Part shown: one piece after another, positions 34,874 to 44,442 of the stretch
Layout of the letters: every line of letters begins with the position of its first letter
Numbering within the stretch: the first letter of the stretch is position 1
Assembly: GCF_024206475.1 (NCBI RefSeq)
Contig: NZ_JAMBPR010000016.1
Span: 1 to 64,000 of the forward strand
Length of the DNA stretch: 64,000 nt
Reading direction: 5' to 3'
From: Paraburkholderia sp. CNPSo 3274
Lineage (GTDB): Bacteria; Pseudomonadota; Gammaproteobacteria; Burkholderiales; Burkholderiaceae
The notes under the pieces: generated by a model
The model's database searches: none
Told to the model about the DNA's origin: nothing
The model's input: only the letters and a program-made list of their open reading frames with translations
Made by a program: the position numbers and the translations under genes

Positions 34874-36640
34874 TTAGGCCGCGCTCTGCTGATACTGGAT
34901 CTTGTGCAGGTGCGCGTACATCCCGCCCTTCACGAGCAGTTCCTGGTGCGTGCCGGATTCGACGATGTGGCCGCCATCCATCACGAGGATGCGGTTCGCG
35001 CGCTCGATCGTCGACAGGCGGTGCGCGATCACGAGCGTCGTGCGCCCGCGCATCAGCGTTTCCAGCGCCGCCTGCACGTGGCGCTCCGACTCCGAATCGA
35101 GAGCCGACGTCGCCTCGTCGAGAATCAGGATCGGCGCATCCTTGTAGATCGCACGGGCGATAGCCAGGCGCTGGCGCTGGCCACCCGAGAACTTCATGCC
35201 GTTGTCGCCGATCAGCGTGTCCATGCCTTCGGGCAGCGCCGAGATCGTCTCCCACAGGTTCGCGGCGCGCAGCGCGCGCTCCACGCGCTCGCGGTCGGCC
35301 GTCTGGCCATAGGCGACGTTGTTCGCGACCGTGTCGTTGAAGAGCACCACGTCCTGGCTCACCATCGCGATCTGGTTGCGCAGCGCATGCACGTCGTAAT
35401 CGGCAATCGATACGCCGTCGACCATCACCTGGCCGCCGCTCGGATCGAAAAAGCGCGGCAACAGATTCACGAGCGTGGTCTTGCCGCTGCCCGACGGGCC
35501 AGCGAGCGCGACCATTTCGCCGGGATTGATGCGGAACGACACATGGTCGAGCGTCACGCGGTGGCTCGCCCCATAGGCAAACGACACGTCGCGGAACTCC
35601 ACCTCGCCGCGCGCGCGTTCGAGCGGCACGCCGCCGCCCGCGGGCTCGGGCGGCTCGTCGATCAGCCCGAAGATCAGCTCGGCCGCGGTCATGCCGCGTT
35701 GCAGCGGCTGATTCACGTCGATCAGGTGCTTGAGCGGCGAGATCACGAGCAGCATCGACGTGACGAACGCCACGAAGCCGCCAACTGTCGTCTGGTCGTT
35801 CGAGGCCTGCACGACCGCAATGGTGATGACGATCGCCAGCGCGATCGAAGCGAGGAACTGCGTGAGCGGCTGCGCGAGCCCGCCAGACACCGTCATGCGC
35901 ATCTGGTAGCCGCGCAGGCGGCGGCTCATTTCGCCGAAGCGGTCCTTTTCGTAGTGCTCGCCGTTGTGAACCTTGACGACCTTGTAGCCGCCTACCGTCT
36001 CCTCGACGATATAGGACAGGTCGTTCGTGAGCATCTGATGCTCGCGGTTCAGCCGGCGCAGACGCCGGTTGATCTTGCTGACGAGCCAGCCGATAGCCGG
36101 CAGCAGCACTGCGACGATCAACGTGAGCCGCCAGTTCAGATAGAACAGGTAGCCGAGCAGGAAGACCACCGTGAGCGAGTCGCGCACGAGCGTGACCAGC
36201 ACGCCGAGCAGCACGCCGAGAATCTGGTTGACCTCGAACACGATCGCGTTGATGACCGTACTCGCGGTTTCGCGCTGAAAGAAGCCGACGCTCGCGTGAA
36301 TCATGCGCTCGAACATCTTGAGCCGCAGCGCGAGCAGCACGCGGTTCGACACGTACTGCAGCAAGTAACCGGACGCGTACTGCGCGAGGCCGCGCACGAG
36401 CGCCAGCCCGATGACGGCGGTGGGCACCAGCCACTTCGCTTTCGCATCGCCGCGCGTGCCGAAGCCGTGATCGAGCAGCGGCTTGAGCAGCGCGGGAATG
36501 CCGGCTTCGGTGGCGGCCACCACGGCCATCGCGAGCACGCCTGCGAGGAGCACCCACATAAGCGGCTTCACATACGGCCACAGCCGCCGGCCAATCACGA
36601 CCGGCGACGACTTGGTGTCGGAGCCGATCGGCTTGCTCAA
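34874..36640 (-). CDS. msbA: Lipid A export ABC transporter MsbA
   Basis: A 588-residue half-transporter with six membrane helices in residues 20-300 and an ATPase domain after that. Walker A is [11 protein letters not shown], the signature [14 protein letters not shown] and Walker [13 protein letters not shown]. MsbA flips lipid A-core across the inner membrane. The start is a TTG at 36640 with a GAGAGA ribosome site, giving [12 protein letters not shown]; the frame continues 21 codons upstream. The neighbouring glycosyltransferases fit LPS core assembly. Confidence 0.92.
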   Translation of the reverse strand: MSKPIGSDTKSSPVVIGRRLWPYVKPLMWVLLAGVLAMAVVAATEAGIPALLKPLLDHGFGTRGDAKAKWLVPTAVIGLALVRGLAQYASGYLLQYVSNRVLLALRLKMFERMIHASVGFFQRETASTVINAIVFEVNQILGVLLGVLVTLVRDSLTVVFLLGYLFYLNWRLTLIVAVLLPAIGWLVSKINRRLRRLNREHQMLTNDLSYIVEETVGGYKVVKVHNGEHYEKDRFGEMSRRLRGYQMRMTVSGGLAQPLTQFLASIALAIVITIAVVQASNDQTTVGGFVAFVTSMLLVISPLKHLIDVNQPLQRGMTAAELIFGLIDEPPEPAGGGVPLERARGEVEFRDVSFAYGASHRVTLDHVSFRINPGEMVALAGPSGSGKTTLVNLLPRFFDPSGGQVMVDGVSIADYDVHALRNQIAMVSQDVVLFNDTVANNVAYGQTADRERVERALRAANLWETISALPEGMDTLIGDNGMKFSGGQRQRLAIARAIYKDAPILILDEATSALDSESERHVQAALETLMRGRTTLVIAHRLSTIERANRILVMDGGHIVESGTHQELLVKGGMYAHLHKIQYQQSAA

Positions 36641-36947
36641 GGTTGATCTCTCGCCCAAAATTTCCTCGAAAAAAATGCGGGTAATCTGCCCGCCCCCCGG
36701 CAAACAGGTACGCCATTGTAAACGTTCGGCCCAGGAGGCGATGTATCCGCCCGGCCGGGGTCGGCGCCGGAGCGGTTTCGTAGCCCCCGACGTTTTTGTA
36801 TATACTCAGCGATCCGGCTTCGGGGCACGAACGCGCGCGCAGCAAGACGCAGCAGGCGTCGGCGCGAAGTTCTCTCCGAACGCGAGGCCAGCTCCAGCCG
36901 GCCTCACCACTTCTTCACCTTCTTCCAGCCATCGCGAGCCAGCGCCG
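36641..36947. other. Divergent region between msbA and the GT2 pair
   Basis: These 307 bases hold TATACT (36801-36806, plus strand), a candidate -10 box about 140 bases before the GT2 start, and TACAAT on the minus strand (36715-36720) for msbA. Neither has a clear -35. No gene is seen. Confidence 0.5.
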
Positions 36948-37763
36948 ATGAACGACAGCGCCAAACCCGATGCGATCAGTGTCATCGTCATCGTCAAAAA
37001 CGAAGCACACGATATTCGGGACTGCCTTGCTTCCGTGCACGGCTGGGTCGACGAAATCGTCGTGCTCGATTCGGGCAGTACGGACGGCACTCAGGCCATC
37101 TGCCGCGAGTTCGGCGCGACGGTCGTCGAAACCGACTGGCCCGGTTTCGGCCCGCAAAAGCAGCGCGCGCTCGACGCGGCCCGCGGCCCGTGGATTCTCT
37201 CGCTCGACGCCGACGAACGCGTCTCCCCCCTGCTTCGCGACGAGATTCTCGCAAGCGTGAAGACGAACGGCGCCGACCTGTTCCGCGTGCCTCGCCAATC
37301 GAATTACTGCGGCAAGTGGATCCGCCATTCCGGCTGGTCACCCGACTATGTGACGCGGCTCTTTCGCCGCGACGCGGCGCGCTTCTCGAACGATCTCGTG
37401 CACGAACGCGTGATCGCCGCGCCCGAGGCGCGCGTCGGCACGCTCGCTCAGGCGCTGATTCACTACAGCTTCCGCGACTTCTCCGAAGTGCTCGGCAAAA
37501 TCGACAGCTATTCGACCTACGGCGCGACCCAGGGCGCGGCACGCGGCAAGCGCGGCGGCCTGCGCAAGGCGGTGCTGCACGGCTTCTGGTCTTTTGTGCG
37601 CAGCTGGATCATTCAGCGCGGCTTTCTCGACGGCAAAATGGGCTTCGTGCTGGCGATCTCCAACGCCGAAGGCACCTACTACCGCTACCTGAAGCTCATG
37701 CTCCTCGAGACACAGCAGTCCGCCGCGGCAAAAGCCCGCGACGCCGCACCGGAGAGCCGATGA
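36948..37763 (+). CDS. GT2-family glycosyltransferase, WaaE/KdtX type
   Basis: A 271-residue glycosyltransferase that matches the LPS-core glucosyltransferase WaaE/KdtX group: ISVIVIVKNEAHDIRDCLAS, then WVDEIVVLDSGSTDGT and WILSLDADERVS (DxD). A C-terminal hydrophobic or amphipathic stretch (GFWSFVRSWIIQRGFLDGK) suits membrane attachment. The start at 36948 begins the similarity. Its stop overlaps the start of the next GT2 gene by four bases. Confidence 0.9.
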   Translation: MNDSAKPDAISVIVIVKNEAHDIRDCLASVHGWVDEIVVLDSGSTDGTQAICREFGATVVETDWPGFGPQKQRALDAARGPWILSLDADERVSPLLRDEILASVKTNGADLFRVPRQSNYCGKWIRHSGWSPDYVTRLFRRDAARFSNDLVHERVIAAPEARVGTLAQALIHYSFRDFSEVLGKIDSYSTYGATQGAARGKRGGLRKAVLHGFWSFVRSWIIQRGFLDGKMGFVLAISNAEGTYYRYLKLMLLETQQSAAAKARDAAPESR

Positions 37764-38593
37764 ACGCGCGTCGCGACATGCTGGTTTCGGTGATCGTCAG
37801 CACCTATAACCGGCCCGATGCGCTCGAACGGGTACTGGCCAGCTTGTGCGCCCAGTCCGACACGCACTACGAAATCATCGTCGCCGACGACGGCTCGGCC
37901 AATGCGACCCGCGAAACCGTGGAGCGCTGCGCGGCGTCGAGTCCGGTGCGCATGGAGCATGTGTGGCACCCGGACGATGGCTTTCGCCTCGCCGAGATCC
38001 GCAACAAAGGCATCGTCCAGGCCCGCGGCGATTACCTGATCTTTCTCGACGGCGACTGCGTAGCGCAGCACGATTTCGTTGCGCGCCATCGGCAGCTCGC
38101 AAGCGAGCACGCCGTCATCACCGGCAGCCGCATCCTGCTCGACGAAACGCTCACACAGCAGGCGATCGCACAGACGACTCCACTTGCGGACAAAGGCTTC
38201 GGCTTCTGGGTGCAACAACGCCTGTCTGGCCACGTCAACAAGATCGCGCCCCTCTTCATCAAGCTGCCGGATCGCAAGTGGCGCGTGATCGAGCAGTTCA
38301 AGTGGCGCGGTATCAAGGGCTGCAACATGAGCGCCTGGCGCAGCGACATCGAGCGCGTGAACGGCTTCGACACCAGCTTCACCGGCTGGGGGCACGAGGA
38401 CGCCGATTTCGTGGCCCGGCTCGCCAATTGCGGCGTGCACCGCAAGCTCGGCGCCTATGCCACGGAAATTTTCCACCTGTGGCACCGCGAGCAACCGCGC
38501 GCGCAGGCAAGCTCCAACGAGGAACGGGTCAAGGTGCGGATCGCGGACGGTACCGTGCGCGCCGAACGCGGTCTGGCCGAACTCGCGAGCTAA
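37760..38593 (+). CDS. GT2-family glycosyltransferase with galactosyltransferase-type C-domain
   Basis: A 277-residue glycosyltransferase. It starts VSVIVSTYNRPDALERVLAS, the metal site is LIFLDGDCVAQ, and the C-terminal domain reads FTGWGHEDADFVARL, the Glyco_transf_7C pattern that holds the catalytic acid. It is translated from the overlapping ATGA after the WaaE-like gene, so the two likely modify the same LPS core. Confidence 0.9.
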   Translation: MNARRDMLVSVIVSTYNRPDALERVLASLCAQSDTHYEIIVADDGSANATRETVERCAASSPVRMEHVWHPDDGFRLAEIRNKGIVQARGDYLIFLDGDCVAQHDFVARHRQLASEHAVITGSRILLDETLTQQAIAQTTPLADKGFGFWVQQRLSGHVNKIAPLFIKLPDRKWRVIEQFKWRGIKGCNMSAWRSDIERVNGFDTSFTGWGHEDADFVARLANCGVHRKLGAYATEIFHLWHREQPRAQASSNEERVKVRIADGTVRAERGLAELAS

Positions 38594-38639
38594 ACGCGCG
38601 TATCGCCGAACGACGGCACGGGATGGCGCGGCGTGCCGT

Positions 38640-38667
38640 GGTATGGCAGCGCGAAAACTGCCATGCC
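38640..38667. terminator. Hairpin between the GT2 gene and dnaE (convergent)
   Basis: A 10-bp stem, GGTATGGCAG with CTGCCATGCC (one G-T pair), around an 8-base loop between two converging genes. Confidence 0.5.
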
Positions 38668-38685
38668 GCCTGCCGCCGGATCCCG

Positions 38686-41600
38686 TCAGTACACGATCTC
38701 GATTTCGCTGCCAGCGAACTCGCCACGCAGCGCGGCGAGCAGATCGTCGGTGGGCTTGACTCGCCAGGCGTCGCCCAGACGCACTTCGCCCTCCGCCCGA
38801 TCGTTGCGATAAGCGATCTGCACCGCGAGCCCGTTCGGAATGACCGCTTGCGCGCGCTCGCCGCGATCGCGCCCGAAGCCGCCGCGGCCGCGCGTTTCCG
38901 TGGCAGGCGCCGGAAGCGAGTCGTCGGGCTTCGCGCGATACGCTTCGAGCACCGTGCGCAGCGCGCCGGCATTGGCATTGCCGTTCATCTGCAGCTTCAC
39001 GGCTTGCGCGTAGCGGCTACGCGCGCGCTCCAGGTCCATCACGGTATCCACGGTGAAGCGAATGCCGCCCGTGAACGCGTCATTGCGCGCCCCGCCCTGC
39101 ACGACGAGTAGCTCGTCTTCCTTGAAGAGCGCCTTGTGCGCCTCGAACTGCTCGTTGAACACCGTCACTTCGCACTGGCCGGTGCCGTCGTCGAGCAGCG
39201 CGATCAGCATCTTGCCGCGCTGGGTCATTTGCGTGCGCAACGAAGCGATCACGCCCGCGATCAGCTTGTCGCGCCCTTCCTTCAGCTCGCCGATCTTTTG
39301 GCGCACGAAGCGGCGCACTTCGTCCTTGTAGGCGTCGAAAAGGTGGCCCGAGAGGTAGAAACCCAGCGCTGCTTTCTCTTCCTGGAGCTTGCGCTTCTCG
39401 CCCCACGCCGGCTCGTCCACCAGTTCGTGCGCGGCGAGCGGTGCGTCACCCATGTCGAAGAGGCCGGCCTGCATGGCGTTGGCGCTCGCCTGGTCGGCGG
39501 CTTCCATCGCCATCGGCACGGACGCGAGCAACTGTGCGCGGTTCGCGTGAATCGTGTCGAACGCGCCAGCACGGATCATCGCTTCGATGGTGCGGCGATT
39601 CACGAGACGACGGTCGATTCGCTCGCAGAAGTCGAACAGGTCCTTGAACGGACCGCCCTCTTCACGCGCGCGCAAAATTTCTTCGATGGCGTTCTGGCCG
39701 CTGCCCTTGATCGCGCCGAGACCGTAGCGGATCGTGCGCGAGCGCTTGCCTTCGGCCACGCTGGCGTCGGCCACCGGCTCGAAGCGGTACGCCGAGGCAT
39801 TCACGTCCGGCGGCAGCACGACCATCTTGTTGGTCAGGCAATCCTCGAAGAGGATCTTCACCTTGTCGGTGTCGTCCATGGCGAGCGACATATTCGCCGC
39901 CATGAATTCCGCCGGATGGTGCGCCTTGAGCCACGCCGTGTGATAAGCGAGGAGCGCGTAAGCGGCGGCGTGCGACTTGTTGAAGCCGTAGCCCGCGAAC
40001 TTCTCCATCAAGTCGAAGGTCTCGTCCGCCTTCTCGCGCGTCAGGCCATTCTTCGCCGCGCCTTCCGCGAAGATCTCGCGGTGCTGGGCCATTTCCTCGG
40101 GCTTCTTCTTGCCCATCGCGCGACGCAGCAAGTCCGCGCCGCCGAGCGAGTAGCCGCCGATGATCTGCGCCATCTGCATCACCTGCTCCTGGTAGACCAT
40201 GATGCCGTAGGTCTCTTTCAGAACAGGTTCGACACGCGGATCGGGATACTCCACCACTTCGCGACCGTGCTTACGCGCGCAGAAGCTCGGGATCAAGTCC
40301 ATCGGGCCCGGACGATACAAGGCGACGAGCGCGATGATGTCCTCGAAGCGGTCGGGCTGCGCGTCCTTCAGCATGCCCTGCATGCCGCGGCTTTCCAGCT
40401 GGAACACGGCAACCGTATTCGCTTTCTTGAGGATCTGGAACGACGGTGCGTCGTCGAGCGGCACCTGGGCGAGCGACCAGTCTTTCTTCGACGGATCGAG
40501 CATGCGGATATAGCGCTCGGCCCAGTCGAGAATCGTGAGCGTGGTCAGACCCAGAAAGTCGAACTTCACGAGGCCGACGGCTTCCACGTCGTCCTTGTCG
40601 TACTGGCTCACGACGCCGCTTTCGTCGCCCTGCGTGTAGAGCGGGCAGAAGTCGGTGAGCTTGCCCGGTGCAATCAGCACGCCGCCCGCGTGCATGCCCA
40701 CGTTACGCGTGAGACCTTCCACGAGCTGCGCGAGGTCGAGCAGCTGGTGCACTTCGTCTTCGTTGTCGTAGCGCTCCTGCAGGAGCGGCTCTTCCTTCAT
40801 CGCGTCGGCGATGGTGACATGCTTGCCCGGCTTGAACGGAATCAGCTTGGCGACGCCGTCGGTGAAGTTGTAGCCGAGATCGAGCACGCGGCCGATGTCG
40901 CGCACCGCGGCCTTCGCGGCCATGGTGCCGAAGGTGGCGATCTGCGACACCGCGTCGGCGCCGTACTTCTCCTTCACGTACTGAATGACGCGGTCGCGCC
41001 CGTGCTGGCAGAAGTCGATGTCGAAGTCGGGCATCGACACGCGTTCCGGATTCAGGAAGCGCTCGAACAGCAGGTTGTAGCGCAGCGGGTCGAGATCGGT
41101 AATGCCGAGCGCGTATGCGACGAGCGAGCCCGCGCCCGAACCCCGGCCCGGCCCCACCGGCACGCCGTTATTCTTCGCCCAGTTGATGAAGTCCGCAACG
41201 ATCAGGAAGTAGCCTGGGAAGCCCATCTTGATGATGGTCCCGCACTCGAATTCGAGCCGCTCGTTATAGCGCGCGCGCTCCTGCTCGCGTTCGGCTTCGT
41301 CCGGATACAGCTGCACGAGGCGCTTTTCGAGACCTTCTCTCGAAAGCTGCACGAGATAGTCGTCGAGCGAGAGGCCGTCGGGCGTCGGGAACAGCGGCAG
41401 CTTCGGCTTGCCGAGTTCGAGCGTGAGATTGCAGCGCCTGGCGATTTCGATGGTGTTCGCGATTGCCGAAGGAATGTCCGCGAAAAGCGCGGCCATTTCG
41501 TCCTGCGTGCGAAAACGCTGATCGGTCGTGAAGCGCTTCTGGCGGCGCGGATTCGCGAGCATGTCGCCTTCCGAGATGCACACGCGCGCTTCGTGCGCGG

Positions 41601-42243
41601 TGTATTCCTCGTCGGTCATGAACTGCATGGGGTGCGTGGCGACCACCGGCAGCTTCAGTTGCGACGCGAGCGCCACCGCCTGCTCGACATACTGCTCGCC
41701 GCCGGGCTGGCCGCAGCGCTGCAGCTCGATGTAATACGCGTTCGGGAACAGCTTCGCCCAGCGCTGCGCATGGCGCTTCGCGCTTTCCGTATTGCCCGCT
41801 GCGAGCGCGAGACCCACGTCGCCCTGTTGCGCACCCGAGATGGCGAGCAGGCCCTCGGCCAGCCCTTCTTCGAGCCACGCAACGTCGACTTCCGCGCGGC
41901 CGCGATACTGGTTCGTGAGCCACGCTTTGGAAAGCAGCTCGCACAGATTCAGGTAGCCACGCTTGTTCTTCACCAGCAGCAGAAGGCGCGACGGCTTGTC
42001 GCGGTCGTCGGGATTGGTGATCCAGACGTCGCAGCCGGCAATGGGTTTGACCCCTTTGCCGCGGGCTTCGGTGTAGAAACGGACAAGGCCGAATGCGTTG
42101 CCGAGGTCGGTGAGCGCGAGGGCGCCCTGGCCGTCCTTGGCTGCCGCCTTGACGAGGTCGTCGAGGCGCACGATGCCGTCGGCAATCGAGAATTCGGAGT
42201 GGACGCGGAGATGGACAAAGCGGGGATCTGACATGGCCGTCAT
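38686..42243 (-). CDS. dnaE: DNA polymerase III alpha subunit
   Basis: A 1185-residue replicative polymerase. The N-terminal PHP domain reads FVHLRVHSEFSIADGIV. The catalytic aspartates are in MPDFDIDFC (about residue 400). The tandem helix-hairpin-helix region is followed by an OB domain near residues 990-1080. Length is normal. The ATG at 42243 has AAGG five bases upstream; a second ATG lies three codons later. It is the main chain-elongating enzyme of the replisome. Confidence 0.97.
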   Translation of the reverse strand: MTAMSDPRFVHLRVHSEFSIADGIVRLDDLVKAAAKDGQGALALTDLGNAFGLVRFYTEARGKGVKPIAGCDVWITNPDDRDKPSRLLLLVKNKRGYLNLCELLSKAWLTNQYRGRAEVDVAWLEEGLAEGLLAISGAQQGDVGLALAAGNTESAKRHAQRWAKLFPNAYYIELQRCGQPGGEQYVEQAVALASQLKLPVVATHPMQFMTDEEYTAHEARVCISEGDMLANPRRQKRFTTDQRFRTQDEMAALFADIPSAIANTIEIARRCNLTLELGKPKLPLFPTPDGLSLDDYLVQLSREGLEKRLVQLYPDEAEREQERARYNERLEFECGTIIKMGFPGYFLIVADFINWAKNNGVPVGPGRGSGAGSLVAYALGITDLDPLRYNLLFERFLNPERVSMPDFDIDFCQHGRDRVIQYVKEKYGADAVSQIATFGTMAAKAAVRDIGRVLDLGYNFTDGVAKLIPFKPGKHVTIADAMKEEPLLQERYDNEDEVHQLLDLAQLVEGLTRNVGMHAGGVLIAPGKLTDFCPLYTQGDESGVVSQYDKDDVEAVGLVKFDFLGLTTLTILDWAERYIRMLDPSKKDWSLAQVPLDDAPSFQILKKANTVAVFQLESRGMQGMLKDAQPDRFEDIIALVALYRPGPMDLIPSFCARKHGREVVEYPDPRVEPVLKETYGIMVYQEQVMQMAQIIGGYSLGGADLLRRAMGKKKPEEMAQHREIFAEGAAKNGLTREKADETFDLMEKFAGYGFNKSHAAAYALLAYHTAWLKAHHPAEFMAANMSLAMDDTDKVKILFEDCLTNKMVVLPPDVNASAYRFEPVADASVAEGKRSRTIRYGLGAIKGSGQNAIEEILRAREEGGPFKDLFDFCERIDRRLVNRRTIEAMIRAGAFDTIHANRAQLLASVPMAMEAADQASANAMQAGLFDMGDAPLAAHELVDEPAWGEKRKLQEEKAALGFYLSGHLFDAYKDEVRRFVRQKIGELKEGRDKLIAGVIASLRTQMTQRGKMLIALLDDGTGQCEVTVFNEQFEAHKALFKEDELLVVQGGARNDAFTGGIRFTVDTVMDLERARSRYAQAVKLQMNGNANAGALRTVLEAYRAKPDDSLPAPATETRGRGGFGRDRGERAQAVIPNGLAVQIAYRNDRAEGEVRLGDAWRVKPTDDLLAALRGEFAGSEIEIVY

Positions 42244-42530
42244 TGTACCTTCAGGGGCACGCGATTTTCGGCGCTCGCTCGCATGCGCACGGGACGTTGG
42301 CCGGGGCGGCCCAACCGCTCTGGCCAGGACCTTGCGCGGGCGCAGGGCCGACGCACGGCGTGTCGACTACGCCGCAGGCGCCGCGAGGCGCGATTGAGGG
42401 ATAATAGCGGATTGCGCCCGCCGCGCGCCCTGCCCCAATTCCCGTTTTCCTGGGGCCCGCAGTTCACAGGTAGCACGCGCGCCCGGCTCCGGTTTCACGC
42501 GCTTTTTTATGGCGCCTTTCCAGTTGCACC

Positions 42531-43412
42531 ATGCGTATCCTCAATCTCTCCGCTTATCAGTTCGCCACGCTCGACAAGACCGCCGAGTGGCGTCCGCTCG
42601 TGCTCGAACGCTGCAAATCGCTCGATTTGCGGGGCACGATCCTGCTCGCGCCGGAAGGCATCAACCTCTTCGTTGCCGGCGATGAAAGCAACGTGCGCGC
42701 CTTCATGGACTACATCAACCACGATCCGCTCTTCGAGGGCAAGTTCGCGACGCTGCGGTTCAAGGAAAGTCTCTCCGAAACGCGGCCCTTCAACCGCATG
42801 CTCGTGCGCCTGAAGCGCGAGATCATCACGATGAAGAAGCCCGCGATCCGCCCCGAGGAAGGCCGCGCGCCTTTCGTGGCGCCTGTCGTGCTTAAGCAAT
42901 GGCTCGACCGCGGCTTCGACGACGAAGGCCGCCCCGTCGTCATGCTCGACACGCGCAACGCGTTCGAAATCGATGTCGGCACGTTCGACAAGGCGCTCGA
43001 CTACCGCATCGACAAGTTCAGCGAATTCCCCGGCGCGATCGAGGCGAACCGCGCCGACCTCGAAGGCAAGACGGTCGTGTCGTTCTGCACGGGCGGCATT
43101 CGCTGCGAAAAGGCCGCCATCCACATGAAGGAAGTGGGCATCGAGCACGTGTACCAGCTCGAAGGCGGCATTCTCAAGTACTTTGAGGAAGTGGGCGGCG
43201 CGCATTACAACGGCGACTGCTTCGTGTTCGACCAGCGCACCGCGCTCAATCCGCAGCTCGAACCGACGGACACCGCGCAGTGCTTCGCGTGCCGCGCCGT
43301 CGTGACGCCGCAAGAGCAGGCTTCGCCGCTCTATGTCGCGGGCAAGAGCTGCCCGGCGTGCCATCCGGAGCGCGTGAGCGCAACGGATGCAGCGGCTCAG
43401 GCTGCCGCTTAA
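42531..43412 (+). CDS. trhO: tRNA uridine-34 hydroxylase TrhO (rhodanese family)
   Basis: A 293-residue protein of the YceA/TrhO family. An N-terminal acylphosphatase-like domain ([15 protein letters not shown]) precedes a rhodanese domain with Cys186 in [15 protein letters not shown] and a second Cys192. A C-terminal CxxC pair follows (CFACRAV and CPACHPE). TrhO hydroxylates uridine 34 of tRNA with oxygen. gluQ starts nine bases later, also a tRNA position-34 enzyme. Confidence 0.93.
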   Translation: MRILNLSAYQFATLDKTAEWRPLVLERCKSLDLRGTILLAPEGINLFVAGDESNVRAFMDYINHDPLFEGKFATLRFKESLSETRPFNRMLVRLKREIITMKKPAIRPEEGRAPFVAPVVLKQWLDRGFDDEGRPVVMLDTRNAFEIDVGTFDKALDYRIDKFSEFPGAIEANRADLEGKTVVSFCTGGIRCEKAAIHMKEVGIEHVYQLEGGILKYFEEVGGAHYNGDCFVFDQRTALNPQLEPTDTAQCFACRAVVTPQEQASPLYVAGKSCPACHPERVSATDAAAQAAA

Positions 43413-43421
43413 GCCGCGCGC

Positions 43422-44372
43422 GTGAGCGCAACGCCGCAAGGGTATCGCGGGCGCTTCGCGCCCTCGCCCACTGGCCCGCTGCACTTTGGCTCGCTCGTTT
43501 CGGCGCTCGCGAGCTGGCTCGACGCGCGAGCGCATGGCGGCGTGTGGCTCGTGCGCGTGGAGGACATCGACGGCCCGCGCACCGTGCCGGGCGCAGCCGA
43601 GGACATTCTCGCGACGCTTGCGGCCTTCGGCTTTCACGCCGACGAGCCGCCCGAATGGCAGAGCCGCCGCACCGATCTTTACCGCGCGGCGCTCGACCGG
43701 CTGATCGCCTCAGGTCACGTCTACCCGTGCGGCTGCACGCGCAAGGAAATCGCCGATTCGCAACTGCGCGCGCATCAGCGCAACGCCACGCTGATCTATC
43801 CGGGCACCTGCCGCGACGGCCTGCATGGCAAACCCGCACGCGCGTGGCGGCTGCGCGTGCCTGACGAAGAATCTGCGGACGAACCTGACCACAAACCTGC
43901 CGGCGCGCACAGCAATCCCGCACTGATCCGCTTCGACGATCGCTGGCAAGGCCCGCAGCACCAGGACCTCGCGACCGAAGTCGGCGATTTCGTGCTGCTG
44001 CGCGCGGACGGCCAGTGGGCCTACCAGCTCGCCGTCGTCGTGGACGACGCCGAACAGCGCATCACGCACGTGGTGCGCGGCGCGGACCTGCTCGACTCGA
44101 CGGCGCGGCAGATCTGGCTCCAGCAGTGTCTTGGCGCGCCGACGCCCGCGTATCTGCACGTGCCCGTCGTCACGAACGCGCAAGGCGAAAAGCTCTCGAA
44201 GCAGACCGGGGCGCCGGCGCTGGATGCATCACGCCCGCTGCAAGCGCTGATGGCCGCGGCGGGGCATCTGGGTCTCGAATTGCACGATCCCGCGCCCGCG
44301 ACGCTCGAAGCGTTCCAGCTTGACGCGACCGATGCGTGGAAACGACAGCTCGCGCAATTGCCAGCCGCATAA
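43422..44372 (+). CDS. gluQ: Glutamyl-Q tRNA(Asp) synthetase
   Basis: A 316-residue truncated glutamyl-tRNA synthetase that lacks the anticodon-binding domain. The HIGH-like motif is [12 protein letters not shown] (residues 12-23), the zinc knuckle begins CGCTRKEI and the KMSKS-like motif is EKLSKQTG. It puts glutamate on queuosine 34 of tRNA(Asp). The start codon is GTG. It ends at a bidirectional terminator. Confidence 0.94.
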   Translation: MSATPQGYRGRFAPSPTGPLHFGSLVSALASWLDARAHGGVWLVRVEDIDGPRTVPGAAEDILATLAAFGFHADEPPEWQSRRTDLYRAALDRLIASGHVYPCGCTRKEIADSQLRAHQRNATLIYPGTCRDGLHGKPARAWRLRVPDEESADEPDHKPAGAHSNPALIRFDDRWQGPQHQDLATEVGDFVLLRADGQWAYQLAVVVDDAEQRITHVVRGADLLDSTARQIWLQQCLGAPTPAYLHVPVVTNAQGEKLSKQTGAPALDASRPLQALMAAAGHLGLELHDPAPATLEAFQLDATDAWKRQLAQLPAA

Positions 44373-44374
44373 AC

Positions 44375-44412
44375 AAAAACGGCATGCCGCCAGGCGCGAC
44401 ATGCCGTTTTTT
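44375..44412. terminator. Bidirectional terminator between gluQ and rhlE
   Basis: A 12-bp stem, AAAAACGGCATG with its complement, around a loop of about 13 bases, flanked by A-run and T-run. It ends both converging transcripts. Confidence 0.88.
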
Positions 44413-44442
44413 CTGCGCGGCGCGACTATTTCGCGCTCAAAC

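Noticed and set aside
39136-42231. A 1031-codon plus-strand frame opposite dnaE
   Set aside because: Shadow of dnaE; no recognisable domain and typical antisense composition.
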